Positions 33,598 to 42,433 of a stretch of 64,000 bases of DNA are shown here, in pieces. The notes under the pieces were generated by a model, which worked only from the letters and a program-made list of their open reading frames with translations, was not told the DNA's origin and did not search any database. Both the position numbers and the translations under genes were made by a program. Position 1 is the stretch's first letter. Each line of letters opens with the position of its first letter. Source of the DNA: Deltaproteobacteria bacterium (GTDB lineage Bacteria > Desulfobacterota > Desulfomonilia > UBA1062); contig JAGOOG010000010.1 of NCBI GenBank assembly GCA_017992605.1, positions 1 to 64,000 of the forward strand, in the 5' to 3' direction.

Positions 33598-33952
33598 GGA
33601 TTGCAGCCTTGCGGGCCTTTTCTTCATCTTCCCGGAACCTGAGAAGACAGGTGTGCTTGAACCGCTCGACGAATCTGGGGTGTTCCATGTAGGCACGGTT
33701 GGTGCTGATGAAGGAATCCCTCAGGCCATGCGTCACCGTCTCCAGGTCCTTGCGGTGGACACCCGGCTTGTTGAGCACACGGGTGATGCCGAGACGCCCG
33801 CTCGGGCAATACTTGAGCAAATCGACATCCCCTTCGTCGAGGGCTGTGGAAAAGGTGATGGCCAGGTGGACCATGTACAGCTCTCCGGAGAGCAGCGTGG
33901 ACTTGTCCTCCACCTCGATGAGAACGCCGTTGGCGAGTTCTATCCGTTCCAT
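33587..33952 (-). CDS. Unrecognised 121-residue cytoplasmic protein before mutS
   Basis: 121 residues beginning MERIELANGVLIEVEDKS with the upstream SD AGGAGG 3 nt before the ATG (in TTAGGAGGACATG). The strand-rich N-terminal half (TLLSGELYMVHLAITFS) and basic tail (RFREDEEKARKAAIHEK) give no known motif. It overlaps mutS by 11 bp, so both are probably translated from one message. It starts 155 bp after fliR in the same direction; that gap holds a CTCCGT/ACGGAG hairpin that may terminate the flagellar message. Confidence 0.6.
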   Translation of the reverse strand: MERIELANGVLIEVEDKSTLLSGELYMVHLAITFSTALDEGDVDLLKYCPSGRLGITRVLNKPGVHRKDLETVTHGLRDSFISTNRAYMEHPRFVERFKHTCLLRFREDEEKARKAAIHEK

Positions 33953-34107
33953 GTCCTCCTAAGGGATAATACGAGGCGGGCAGGAAAAGCAAGCCCATGT
34001 CGCTCCGTTCAGCACGGAGGCGGGTCATCCGATGTCTCCGTCGGACTTTATCCAGGTCCCGGGAAAGACAAGGGGCTCAATTCACCTGTCATGGACTCGG
34101 TAGCGCT

Positions 34108-34890
34108 TCAATACAACGCCATGGACGATTTCATGAAGACCCATGCCCTCTCCAGGGAGCCTGTCATGAGCACGGGCATCATCCTGACGACCAGTGCGGC
34201 AAAGATGAGACCGACGGATATCGTGAGCGGGAAAGCCATGAGGAAGACATTCATCTGCGGGAGAGCCCTGGCTATTATGGCAAAGGAGACATTGACGAGC
34301 AGAAGGACCCCCACCACCGGCGCGGCCACCTTGACCCCGATGACGAACATCTGGCCCGCATAGGTTATCACGGACATGAGGAATCCCTTCTCGGCAAAAC
34401 GGTCATTGACGGGCGCGATGGTGAAGGAGTCCACGAGGGCCTCTATGAGCAGGTGGTGCCCGCCGAAGGAAAAGAACAGAAGAAAAGCCGTCAGGTAGAG
34501 GAAGTTCGCGGTGACAGGCGCCGTGATCCCCGTCATGGGGTCCACGACATTGGCAATGGAGAAGCCCATCTGAAAGCCCATGAGCTCGCCTGCTATCTGG
34601 ACGCCCGAGAAGATCACGTCGATGGCAACCCCCAGGGCAAGACCGATGAGCATCTGGTTGATCATGAAGGTGAGCAGCACGAGGACGTTCAGGTCATCAG
34701 GCATGATCTGCACCTTGGGGACGACAGGCATGAGGACGAGGCTCAGGAAGAGCGCAATGAGCGCCGTGACCCTGCGGGGAACTATCTCGGCACTGAAGAA
34801 CGGCACCACCGCGAAGATCACACCGATTCGTATGAAGATCAGCAAGAACGAGAGAAAGTCGCTCCAGGCGAGGCTCAGAAGCTCGTTCAT
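34108..34890 (-). CDS. fliR: Flagellar export apparatus protein FliR
   Basis: 260 residues, about six membrane spans: LLSLAWSDFLSFLLIFIRIGVIFAVVPFFS (split) then IVPRRVTALIALFLSL, and FSIANVVDPMTGI, the usual FliR signature. It forms the core export gate with FliP and FliQ in the basal body. The ATG at 34890 overlaps the fliQ stop by ATGA; the open frame to 35163 is a shadow of fliQ. It is the last gene of the motA-fliR message in this window; flhB and flhA are not here. Confidence 0.95.
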   Translation of the reverse strand: MNELLSLAWSDFLSFLLIFIRIGVIFAVVPFFSAEIVPRRVTALIALFLSLVLMPVVPKVQIMPDDLNVLVLLTFMINQMLIGLALGVAIDVIFSGVQIAGELMGFQMGFSIANVVDPMTGITAPVTANFLYLTAFLLFFSFGGHHLLIEALVDSFTIAPVNDRFAEKGFLMSVITYAGQMFVIGVKVAAPVVGVLLLVNVSFAIIARALPQMNVFLMAFPLTISVGLIFAALVVRMMPVLMTGSLERAWVFMKSSMALY

Positions 34891-35156
34891 CGGATGAGCG
34901 TCGGTATGCTGGCAAAGAGGTTGGCGGTGTACGTGGTGAGCTTTTCTATGATCCAGGGCAATGTCACGAGCAGTGCCAGGAAAACGACGACGATCTTGGG
35001 GACGAAGGTGAGCGTCATCTCCTGGATCTGTGTGACGGCTGAGAATACGCTGATGGCGAGGCCGACGAGCAGTCCCATTATGAGCATGGGGGCCCCGACT
35101 ATAAGGGTGATCTTTATGGCCTCGGCCATCATGGTGGTAACGGTTTCCGGCGTCAT
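34887..35156 (-). CDS. fliQ: Flagellar export apparatus protein FliQ
   Basis: 89 residues with two membrane spans: [32 protein letters not shown] (split) and [20 protein letters not shown]. The length and motifs, including [15 protein letters not shown], are those of FliQ. The ATG at 35156 overlaps the fliP stop (35153) by ATGA. Confidence 0.95.
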   Translation of the reverse strand: MTPETVTTMMAEAIKITLIVGAPMLIMGLLVGLAISVFSAVTQIQEMTLTFVPKIVVVFLALLVTLPWIIEKLTTYTANLFASIPTLIR

Positions 35157-35911
35157 CCGACAAACCCCCTTATGATTGACCCCACGAGCAGGTTCCATCC
35201 ATCCACGAGCACGAAGAGCATGATCTTGAACGGCAGCGAGATCATGACCGGCGGCAGCATCATCATGCCCATGGACAGGAGGATCGACGAGACCACCATG
35301 TCGATGATGAGGAAAGGAATGAACAGGATGAACCCGATCTGGAATGCTGTCTTGAGCTCGCTGATCATGAACGCGGGTATAAGGGCCCGGGTTGGGACCT
35401 CCTCCTTGTTCCTGGGCTTTTCCTTGGCCACGATCCCCATGAAGAGCTGGAGGTCGTTTTCCCTGGTCTGTTTGAACATGAATTCACGCAGCGGGCCTTC
35501 GGCGTTCGACAGGGCCTGAGAAAAGGTGATGTTCCCGTTCTTGTATGGGGCCAGGGCAAGTTCATTGACTTTGTCCAGGGTGGGAGACATGATGAAGAAC
35601 GTCAAAAAAATGGCGAGCGCGGTCAACACCTGCATGGGTGGCATCTGCTGGGTCCCCAGTGCCTGCCGGAGAAAGCCCAGGACCACCACGACCCTGGTGA
35701 AGGCCGTGACCATGATGACGATAGAAGGGGCAAGTGCAAGGATCGTGAGTATGAACAGGACCTGGAGCGCACCGACGACCTCTTCGGGGTTGCTCGCCTC
35801 CTTGACACCGAGATTGACGCTCGGGATGGGGATCCCTTCAGCGGCATGGAGCAGCGCCGGAATGAGGAATGCGGCGAGGATTGCCGTACCAATGACGTGA
35901 GCTCTTTTCAT
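35153..35911 (-). CDS. fliP: Flagellar export apparatus protein FliP
   Basis: 252 residues with a cleavable signal peptide ([15 protein letters not shown]) and four membrane spans. [35 protein letters not shown], and the late [23 protein letters not shown] are FliP signatures (both given in short form here). It nucleates the FliPQR gate. The ATG overlaps the fliO stop by ATGA (35908-35911). Confidence 0.95.
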   Translation of the reverse strand: MKRAHVIGTAILAAFLIPALLHAAEGIPIPSVNLGVKEASNPEEVVGALQVLFILTILALAPSIVIMVTAFTRVVVVLGFLRQALGTQQMPPMQVLTALAIFLTFFIMSPTLDKVNELALAPYKNGNITFSQALSNAEGPLREFMFKQTRENDLQLFMGIVAKEKPRNKEEVPTRALIPAFMISELKTAFQIGFILFIPFLIIDMVVSSILLSMGMMMLPPVMISLPFKIMLFVLVDGWNLLVGSIIRGFVG

Positions 35912-36285
35912 TGATGTGATCCCACAGGTTCAGCGAACTCGGACAGGGATTTTTCGAAATCGCCCTGTTCAATGTCTTTGAGCAGATTCACCGTATTGGC
36001 GGTTACCCCCAGGAGCAGCACCGACGTGCCGACCCGGACCAGCGCCAGGGTCGCCTTGCTGCCGACTGATACCTGGCCCAGCACATCCAGGCCGAAGGTT
36101 TTCCTCGCACGCGCCACCGGCCCATAGCGCTTGATGACCCATGCGATCCCGAACATGAGGGCGATGACAAGCAGAAGCGAGAAGGCGGCTCTCAGGCCGG
36201 TACCGGCCATACCCCCCTCTGCCGCGAGGAGCTCTCCCGCATGCCCGAGCACGAGCACTGCCAACATCCAGGAAAATCGCTTCAT
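35908..36285 (-). CDS. fliO: Flagellar biosynthesis protein FliO
   Basis: 125 residues: a signal-like N-terminus ([16 protein letters not shown]), one membrane span ([20 protein letters not shown]), then a cytoplasmic domain with [20 protein letters not shown] and [13 protein letters not shown], the FliO pattern. It aids FliP complex assembly. The ATG at 36285 overlaps the fliN stop by ATGA; the longer frame upstream is a shadow of fliN. Confidence 0.88.
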   Translation of the reverse strand: MKRFSWMLAVLVLGHAGELLAAEGGMAGTGLRAAFSLLLVIALMFGIAWVIKRYGPVARARKTFGLDVLGQVSVGSKATLALVRVGTSVLLLGVTANTVNLLKDIEQGDFEKSLSEFAEPVGSHQ

Positions 36286-36776
36286 GCAAGCCTCTTCACC
36301 CTCTCGAGGGGGCTGACGATGTCCGTTATGCGGATGCCGAACTTCTCGCTGACCACCACCACCTCGCCCCGGGCGATGAGCTTGCTGTTGATGAGGATGT
36401 CCAGTGGTTCTCCGGCCAGCCTGTTCAATTCGATGACCGACCCCTGGCCGATCTGCAGAAGGTCGTTGATCAGCATCCTTGTCCTGCCCATCTCCACGGT
36501 CACCTCGAGGGGGATGTCGAGGATGAAGTCGAGGTCCTTGGACGGGCCTGCACCGAGCCTTGTCTCCTCGAGCTCGGTGAAGGTGGCCTTCTTCGCATCC
36601 TTCTCGAAGGGCTTGCCTCCGTCGATCTCCGCCCCCGACTCCAGGGCCTGGGCCCACTCCTCGGCCATCTTGTCCTGGTCGACGTCTGTCCCCTTCTTCT
36701 CTTCGCCGCTTCCGCCCATGAGCTTGTCGATATCGTCCTGGCTGAGCGTGCCGCCTGTCTTGTCGTCTAGTGCCAT
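36282..36776 (-). CDS. fliN: Flagellar motor switch protein FliN
   Basis: 164 residues. The N-terminus LSQDDIDKLMGG resembles the FliM/FliN CheY-binding-type peptide. The SpoA domain (about 80-160) has LDFILDIPLEVTVEMGRTRM, GSVIELNRLAGEPLDILIN and GIRITDIVSP. FliN forms the C-ring base. It starts 10 bp after fliM and is coupled to fliO by ATGA. Confidence 0.95.
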   Translation of the reverse strand: MALDDKTGGTLSQDDIDKLMGGSGEEKKGTDVDQDKMAEEWAQALESGAEIDGGKPFEKDAKKATFTELEETRLGAGPSKDLDFILDIPLEVTVEMGRTRMLINDLLQIGQGSVIELNRLAGEPLDILINSKLIARGEVVVVSEKFGIRITDIVSPLERVKRLA

Positions 36777-36786
36777 AGCCTCCTCC

Positions 36787-37776
36787 TTAGTAGAGCTTCC
36801 TGTCGATCACGTTCATTATGTCTATCGCGAGGGTATCCTTTATCTTTCCCGGCCGTGCATGGAACTTGGGCAGGTTCTGCACGTTCACCACGAGCGGGTC
36901 GTTGATGTCCTTGTCCAGGAGCACCACGTTGCCCGGTTTCAACGATGCGAGATCCCGGGGCGAGATTGTGCTGCGACCGAGCTCCACACCCACATCCACG
37001 TACACGCCCATGAGCTCCTGCTTGAGCCGGCTCACCCAGGCCCCATCGACGCTCGCCTTCTCCTCGGAGTGGAAGGTCGCATAGAGCCTGTCCCGTATGG
37101 GTTCGATGAGCATGTACGGCAGGCACACCATTATGTTGCCCGTCATCTCGTCCATCTCCACCTCGAACTGGACAACCACGATCACGTCCTCGTTGGGAAT
37201 GATGCCGGCGAACTGGGGATTCATCTCGGAACGGACATAGTGCAGCTCCAGTTCGTAGACGGGCTGCCACGCGTTCACCAGCTCCTTGATCGCCGAATGG
37301 ACGACCTTGTGGAGCATGCGCTGCTCGATGGCCGTGAACTCCCTGCCCTCCACCTTCATGGTCCCGGCGCCGCGGCCCCCGAAGAAGCTGTCGATGAGGG
37401 CGAACACGAGTTTGGTCTCGACGATGACCAGCGCATTGCCCCGCAGCGGGTCCACACGGATGATGTGGATGCTCGATGGCACCGGCAGCGACCGCATGAA
37501 GTTTCCGAACTTGATGGTGTCCATGGAGACCGGGGTGATATCCACCATCTTCCTGAGCATGCTCGACAGCGTGTTCCGGAAGAAGCGTGCAAAGCGGTCG
37601 TGGATTGCGTCCAGCGAGGGCATCCTCCCCCGGACGACCTTGTCCTGGGCGGCAAAATCGAACCGCTGGAACTGTCCTTCCTCGGCCTGAGGCATGGCAG
37701 TCTCGGTGACGATCTCCCCGCCGACGACCCCTTTCAAGAGGGCATCAACTTCTTCCTGGGTCAGTATCTGTCCCAT
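36787..37776 (-). CDS. fliM: Flagellar motor switch protein FliM
   Basis: 329 residues. The N-terminal ILTQEEVDALLKGV is the CheY-P-binding peptide. The middle domain has RVDPLRGNALVIVETKLVFALID (split) and the GGRG torque-ring motif. The C-terminal SpoA domain has VYVDVGVELGRSTISPRDLASL. Standard length. It starts 9 bp after fliL. Confidence 0.96.
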   Translation of the reverse strand: MGQILTQEEVDALLKGVVGGEIVTETAMPQAEEGQFQRFDFAAQDKVVRGRMPSLDAIHDRFARFFRNTLSSMLRKMVDITPVSMDTIKFGNFMRSLPVPSSIHIIRVDPLRGNALVIVETKLVFALIDSFFGGRGAGTMKVEGREFTAIEQRMLHKVVHSAIKELVNAWQPVYELELHYVRSEMNPQFAGIIPNEDVIVVVQFEVEMDEMTGNIMVCLPYMLIEPIRDRLYATFHSEEKASVDGAWVSRLKQELMGVYVDVGVELGRSTISPRDLASLKPGNVVLLDKDINDPLVVNVQNLPKFHARPGKIKDTLAIDIMNVIDRKLY

Positions 37777-37785
37777 TTCATAACC

Positions 37786-38334
37786 TCACTGAACCACGAA
37801 TTCCGTGAAATAAACCTGGGTCACCTGTCCCGAGGTCAGGTACCTGTTGACCGCGGAAACGATCTCGCGCTTGAGCATACGCTTGCCCGCCACCGTTGCT
37901 ATGTCGTCAAAGGTCTTGTTCGAGAGTATCATGAGGATCTCGTCGCGGATCTGGGGCAGCCTGCCGGTGATCTCCCCTTCCACGGCGTGGTTGTCCGTCT
38001 CGAGCTGAATGACCGCCTTGAGATAGCGCTGTCCCTGGGCATCAGCCAGGTTCACGATGAAAGGATCGAGCATCTTCATCGGACCGGCTGAACCCGCTCC
38101 CTCTCCGCCGTGTCCTTCGGAGCCTTTGGCCACCGCCTGCTCCTGCCTCGCACCATGGCCCTCTTCTGAGCTCCCCGGTGCCTTCATCTTGGGGGCCAAG
38201 AGCAGGAAATAGCCTGCAGCAGCCCCGCCAAGGACGAGCACGACAGCGAGCACGATCACGACGAGCATCACCGGAAACTTCCTTTTCGGCTGTGCTGCCT
38301 GTTCCTTTTTTTCTTCCTTTTCCTCACCTGCCAT
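37786..38334 (-). CDS. fliL: Flagellar basal-body protein FliL
   Basis: 182 residues: a charged N-terminus (EEKEEKKEQ), one membrane span (FPVMLVVIVLAVVLVLGGAA), an acidic/Gly linker, and the periplasmic FliL domain with LDPFIVNLAD, RYLKAVIQLE and the C-terminal VTQVYFTEFVVQ. It supports stators under load. AGGAGG lies before the ATG. It follows the second motB gene by 9 bp. Confidence 0.93.
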   Translation of the reverse strand: MAGEEKEEKKEQAAQPKRKFPVMLVVIVLAVVLVLGGAAAGYFLLLAPKMKAPGSSEEGHGARQEQAVAKGSEGHGGEGAGSAGPMKMLDPFIVNLADAQGQRYLKAVIQLETDNHAVEGEITGRLPQIRDEILMILSNKTFDDIATVAGKRMLKREIVSAVNRYLTSGQVTQVYFTEFVVQ

Positions 38335-38343
38335 AGGGCCCTC

Positions 38344-39063
38344 CTAGATTCGGTCTTTCAACAGGATGATCTCCACCCGCCTGTTTTTCTGTCTGCCCGT
38401 CACGGTTTCATTCGTGGCAATGGGCTTGAGCTCTCCGTACCCGGCGACGCAGAACCTTCCGGGGGGCATGTCGAGACTGTAGACGAAGAAATCGGTTACC
38501 CGGATGGCCCGTTGCAGGGAAAGCGTCCAGTTGGAGCTCTCGCTCCCGACGTCATCAGTGTGGCCTTCGATGGATATGGTTACACTGGTGCCCCGGATGT
38601 TCTGCGCAATGGCCCCCAGTAAGGCACCGGCTGCCTTCTTCACCTCGGCCGAACCCTCGGCGAAGAGGACGTCCCCGGGTACCCGGATGGCGAGCCCTCG
38701 GTCCGTCTCGACGACCTCGAACAGGTCGAGCCCCCGGGGGGCAACCTGGCGGGTGACCTGGTCCCTCAGCGAGAGCATGATATTCCTCTGCAGACCCTCG
38801 CTGTCGAGCTCGATGATCCTGGGCTCGGGCTTGACAAGATTGTGCTGGACCTTGGTCTCATGTTCGTAAGGGAACTCGAGGGGGCCCGCCACGGATCTGA
38901 AGAACCCGAACGATTCCTGCAGGGTCTTGCTGTCCATGGAGCTCATGGCGATGATCATGACAAAGAAGGTGAGCAGCAGCGTGACCATGTCGGAAAACGT
39001 GGTCATCCAGCCCAGGCGATCGGGCAGTCTCACGTAGACGGTGTTGATGTCTTTCTTTGCCAT
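38344..39063 (-). CDS. motB: MotB-type stator protein with intact proton-channel Asp
   Basis: 239 residues. The membrane segment TFSDMVTLLLTFFV contains Asp25, the residue that carries protons in E. coli MotB (Asp32). The OmpA-like peptidoglycan-binding domain (from about 130) has ISIEGHTDDVGSESSNW, LSLQRAIRVTDFF and VAGYGELKPIA. The ATG at 39063 overlaps the stop of the other motB-like gene by ATGA, so they are made in step. It is therefore the likely energising partner of MotA. Confidence 0.92.
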   Translation of the reverse strand: MAKKDINTVYVRLPDRLGWMTTFSDMVTLLLTFFVMIIAMSSMDSKTLQESFGFFRSVAGPLEFPYEHETKVQHNLVKPEPRIIELDSEGLQRNIMLSLRDQVTRQVAPRGLDLFEVVETDRGLAIRVPGDVLFAEGSAEVKKAAGALLGAIAQNIRGTSVTISIEGHTDDVGSESSNWTLSLQRAIRVTDFFVYSLDMPPGRFCVAGYGELKPIATNETVTGRQKNRRVEIILLKDRI

Positions 39064-39854
39064 CACTGCTCTTCCAGTTCGAAGTTGAAGCCCTTGTAGA
39101 AGAAAATGGACCTTCTCCACTCCTGGCGTGACTGTGTGACTTCATCGAGCCCGACATCGTCCGGCAGCTTGCCCACGATGGTTATCTCCACCCGCCTGTT
39201 CACTCTCCTGCCGTCTTCGGTTGCATTGCTCGCAATGGGCCTGCTCGAGCCCATGCCGTATGCCGTCAGCCTGCCGCCCGGGACGTCCCTCTGCTCGAGA
39301 AAGGCCAGGACGGCCAGCGCCCGTGCTGCGGACAGGCCCCAGTTGGAGTTGAACGGGGGTGTTTCCACCGGGATCGAATCCGTGTGGCCGGTGATGACGA
39401 CCGGGTTGTCGATCCGGTTCAGGATTCTCGCCACTGCGGAAAGCACCCTCGTGCTCTCCCTGCTGAACCCGTCGGTCTCGCCCTCGAAGAGGATGGACGA
39501 CTTGATGGTTATCGTCACGCCGAGCTTCCCTTCACTCACTGCGATACTGCTGACGGCCCCGGTATTGTTCATGGTGTCCTGAATGTCCTTGAGGCTCATG
39601 GGCCCGCCCTGAACGGGTGGGCTCTGGGGCAGGAGATTCCGGGCATCTTCCGAAGAAAACGGACTCCTCCCCCCTGGCAGCACGCCGAAGCTCCCCAGTA
39701 TCGACCCGATGGCAAGCCTCTGCCGCTTGCTGTCCACAATGCTCATGGACGCAAGGACCACGAAGAAGGTGAGCAGGATGAGAAACAGGGAGCAGTAGAG
39801 CATGATCAGGGTGTTCCTCGGAGGCTCGACATAGACTACCTTCTTCCGTGCCAT
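39063..39854 (-). CDS. MotB-like OmpA-family protein lacking the proton-channel Asp
   Basis: 263 residues, same layout as MotB: an N-terminal span and an OmpA_C domain (VVITGHTDSIPVE, SNWGLSAARALAVL, YGMGSSRPIASN). Its span reads LYCSLFLILLTFFV: the residue aligned with the essential Asp of the next gene's SDMVTLLLTFFV is Ser22, and no acid lies in the span. It cannot conduct protons in the known way. It lies between motA and the true motB. It may be a structural stator subunit, a mixed-dimer partner, or a basal-body ring protein. Confidence 0.85.
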   Translation of the reverse strand: MARKKVVYVEPPRNTLIMLYCSLFLILLTFFVVLASMSIVDSKRQRLAIGSILGSFGVLPGGRSPFSSEDARNLLPQSPPVQGGPMSLKDIQDTMNNTGAVSSIAVSEGKLGVTITIKSSILFEGETDGFSRESTRVLSAVARILNRIDNPVVITGHTDSIPVETPPFNSNWGLSAARALAVLAFLEQRDVPGGRLTAYGMGSSRPIASNATEDGRRVNRRVEITIVGKLPDDVGLDEVTQSRQEWRRSIFFYKGFNFELEEQ

Positions 39855-39857
39855 GCC

Positions 39858-40637
39858 CTACTCTCCTCTCGGCCGCCCCACCACCTGCTCGCGCATGGCC
39901 GGTGACAGGAACGAGTGGAGTTTGCGTTCCACGATCCTCGGGTTGTCTCCCGCTGAGATGGACATGATACCCTCGATGATCATGCCCTTTTCCAGTGCCT
40001 CTTCCCGGGAGCGCATGGTGAGTTTGCCCGCCATGGGCAGGGCGATGAGATTCGCCATGACCGCTCCATAGAAGGTGGTTATGATGGCGACAGCCATGGC
40101 CGGCCCGATCGTCGACGGATCGGACATGGACTGGAGCATCTGCACGAGACCGATGAGCGTACCGACCATGCCCATGGCCGGCGCAAAGGTGCCCATGGAG
40201 TTCAGGATGTCGGCCCCCCTGATGTGCCGCTGCTCGATGTGCTCGATCTCCGTCTCCAGGATCTCCCGGATGGCCTGGGGTTCGAGTCCATCGATGACGA
40301 GTTCCAGGCCCTGCCTGAAGAAGGGATCTCCGAGGTCCACGGCCGCGCTCTCCAGCGCCAGGATCCCCTCACGGCGCGCCCTCGAGGCGAAATCGACAAA
40401 GGTCGGTATGAGGCCCTGCGCCTCTCGATGCTGGGTAAAGAACACGTTCCTGATGACGCCGAATACGCCGAACACATCCCTCATGGGATAGTTGATGAAG
40501 ATGATGCCGAAGGTGCCTCCGATCGTGATGAGCAGGCTGGGGATGTTCACGAACAGCGTCAGCGGTCCTCCTGCCACGATCCCCATGAGGACCAGCCCGA
40601 ATGCCACCAGCACGCCGATAATCGTCGCAAGATCCAT
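39858..40637 (-). CDS. motA: Flagellar motor stator protein MotA (PomA-like)
   Basis: 259 residues with four membrane spans: DLATIIGVLVAFGLVLMGI, LFVNIPSLLITIGGTFG, and GTFAPAMGMVGTLIGLVQML plus AIITTFYGAVMANLIALP. The cytoplasmic loop between spans 2 and 3 carries charged residues (REGILALESA, DVGDPF-like). This is the PomA/MotA class common in Desulfobacterota. It is the first gene behind the sigma-54 promoter at 40686-40701, 38 bp downstream of the predicted start. A GAGGAG SD is present. Confidence 0.95.
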   Translation of the reverse strand: MDLATIIGVLVAFGLVLMGIVAGGPLTLFVNIPSLLITIGGTFGIIFINYPMRDVFGVFGVIRNVFFTQHREAQGLIPTFVDFASRARREGILALESAAVDLGDPFFRQGLELVIDGLEPQAIREILETEIEHIEQRHIRGADILNSMGTFAPAMGMVGTLIGLVQMLQSMSDPSTIGPAMAVAIITTFYGAVMANLIALPMAGKLTMRSREEALEKGMIIEGIMSISAGDNPRIVERKLHSFLSPAMREQVVGRPRGE

Positions 40638-40685
40638 GAATGTACCCCTTGCTCCTCGCAGTTATGAAATCACGAACCAGTGAAA

Positions 40686-40701
40686 AGCAAGGGACATGCC
40701 A
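40686..40701 (-). promoter_or_regulatory. Sigma-54 promoter of the motA-fliR operon
   Basis: Minus strand TGGCATGTCCCTTGCT: GG and GC are separated by exactly 10 nt, as in TGGCAC-N5-TTGCW, with one mismatch (T for C). The start is predicted near 40675, about 38 nt before the motA ATG. It would need RpoN and an enhancer-binding activator of FlrC type; neither gene is in the window. Confidence 0.75.
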
Positions 40702-40841
40702 CGAGATGGCTTGCTCGCAACCTATTGATATTGTTGGTGAGTGGGTCGGCAGGAGGTAACCAGATCATGGTGCCATGGGTCATAAATTTGACGCCCTCGA
40801 TCCCTGTGACCGAAAGGCGAGAGAGGTGGTCAACCCGTTTC

Positions 40842-40875
40842 CGGGCCCCTCCCCGTGTCAGGGAGCGGGGCCCGG
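40842..40875 (-). terminator. GC-rich hairpin downstream of flgE
   Basis: CGGGCCCC/TCCC pairs with GGGA/GGGGCCCG around a CGTGTCA loop (with a 2-nt bulge), 32 bp after the flgE stop on the minus strand. It is very stable but lacks a T-run, so termination would be Rho-dependent or partial. The 269-bp gap 40638-40906 holds this hairpin and the motA sigma-54 promoter; no flbD-like gene was found there. Confidence 0.4.
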
Positions 40876-40906
40876 ATGAACGGGCTTCATCACGTGAGTA
40901 TACCCG

Positions 40907-42412
40907 TTACCGCTTCAGGTTGATGAGCTCCTGGAGCATGCCGTCCACTGTGGTGATGATCCTCGAGTTGGCCTGGAAGCCACGTTCGGTGGTGATCATC
41001 TTGACGAACTCGGCTGCGATGTCCACGTTGGACTGTTCCAGGGAGTTGGGGGCGATCCTCCCGAGGCCATTCTCACCGGGGTGGCCGGTGATGGCGTCGC
41101 CCGACTCGCGGGTCGCCGACCAGAGGTTACCGCCCACCTTGAACAGGGCCTGCTGATTGTTGAACTTGGCCAGGCCCACACGGTAGAGGTTGAGGATCTG
41201 GCCGTTGGAGTAGTGGCCGGTCATGATCCCGTCGGTGCCCACCGAGATGCTCTCCAGGAAGCCGGTGCCGTAACCGTTCTGGGTCTGGAAGACCGTGGTG
41301 GACGAGGATGCGTACTGGGTTGAGGTCAGGGCCTGGGGCTCCCAGGTTGAGGTGGGAAGCCCCCCACCGACAACGTCCGCCACCGTGGTTCCGCCGGCAG
41401 CCCAGGTGCCGTTGGTGCTTCGGGTCCCGAACTCGGCCGAGACGACCTGGTCAACACCCGCCACGAACTGGGCCGTGAACTGCGGGTATCCGTCGGTGGA
41501 GAAGCTCGTGGCACGGGTCCAGGTGGCCGGGTCCGTGGGATCATTGCCGGAACCGTCGTACACGAATGCGCTCATGGCCTCCAGGGAACCGCTCTGGGCG
41601 TCATACGTCATGGTGCCGCGCATGAGCACCCCTTGGGCGGAGGTTCCTGCAAAGTCCGCCCTCATATCGTCGCTGGGATTGCAGGTAATGATGTATTCCC
41701 AGGAGTTTTCGAGGTCGATGGCACCGTCATCATATTCACTGGTATCGCTCATCTTGTCATAAATGACGGTGATGTCATGGGAGTTGCCCAGGGCGTCATA
41801 GACCCTGATGGAGGTCTGGTAGCCGTAGGCCGCATCCCCGATGGGTTCGGTGGCAGTGGCGTCCCAGGCATCGAAGAGACTGTCCGAGTTGGAGGTGTCC
41901 TCGCTGTCCAGGTTCGTGACGGCCGTGACCGATCCCGTGGGCTCGGGCGGCGAGGTGAAGGCGCTCAGGCGTATATCCTGCAGGGTTCCCACGTCGTTGC
42001 CGGTGTCGTCCAGGGCCCAGCCCCTGGCAACGTACCCTTCAGGGTTGACGAAGAAGCCGTCCGCGTCGAACCTGAACTGACCGGCCCGGGTGAAGTATTC
42101 GGTCTCCGAGTCCTGGGGGGACACGATGAAGAAGCCGTTACCGCCGATGGCCAGATCGGTGGCCGATGAAGTGGATTCGAAGGAGCCCTGCTGGAACAGC
42201 GTGTCAATGGCGGACAGAGATGCCCCTCGGCCGATCTGAGCCGTACCTGCCGAGGTCGCGACCGACTGGGCCAGGACGTCCTGGAACGTGGTCCGGCTCG
42301 ACTTGAAGCCGATGGTGTTCACGTTGGCGATGTTGTCGCCGATGACGCTCATGGCGTTACCGTTGGTTGAAAGACCGCTGATACCCGAAAACAACGAACT
42401 GGATATACTCAT
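40907..42412 (-). CDS. flgE: Flagellar hook protein FlgE
   Basis: 501 residues. The N-terminus SSSLFSGISGLSTNGNAMSV and GDNIANVNTIGFKSS are the rod-hook signature. The FlgE motifs FFIVSPQDSETEYFTRAGQF and the C-terminal LEQSNVDIAAEFVKMITTERGFQANSRI (split) confirm it. The central D1-D2 region is larger than in E. coli FlgE (402), giving a longer hook subunit. It follows flgD by 21 bp. Confidence 0.93.
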   Translation of the reverse strand: MSISSSLFSGISGLSTNGNAMSVIGDNIANVNTIGFKSSRTTFQDVLAQSVATSAGTAQIGRGASLSAIDTLFQQGSFESTSSATDLAIGGNGFFIVSPQDSETEYFTRAGQFRFDADGFFVNPEGYVARGWALDDTGNDVGTLQDIRLSAFTSPPEPTGSVTAVTNLDSEDTSNSDSLFDAWDATATEPIGDAAYGYQTSIRVYDALGNSHDITVIYDKMSDTSEYDDGAIDLENSWEYIITCNPSDDMRADFAGTSAQGVLMRGTMTYDAQSGSLEAMSAFVYDGSGNDPTDPATWTRATSFSTDGYPQFTAQFVAGVDQVVSAEFGTRSTNGTWAAGGTTVADVVGGGLPTSTWEPQALTSTQYASSSTTVFQTQNGYGTGFLESISVGTDGIMTGHYSNGQILNLYRVGLAKFNNQQALFKVGGNLWSATRESGDAITGHPGENGLGRIAPNSLEQSNVDIAAEFVKMITTERGFQANSRIITTVDGMLQELINLKR

Positions 42413-42433
42413 ATATGCCTCCTTTTCTCCTAT

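Noticed and set aside
40702-40906. Search for flbD between flgE and motA, where many genomes carry it
   Set aside because: No frame with FlbD-like sequence was found; the gap holds only the hairpin and the sigma-54 promoter.
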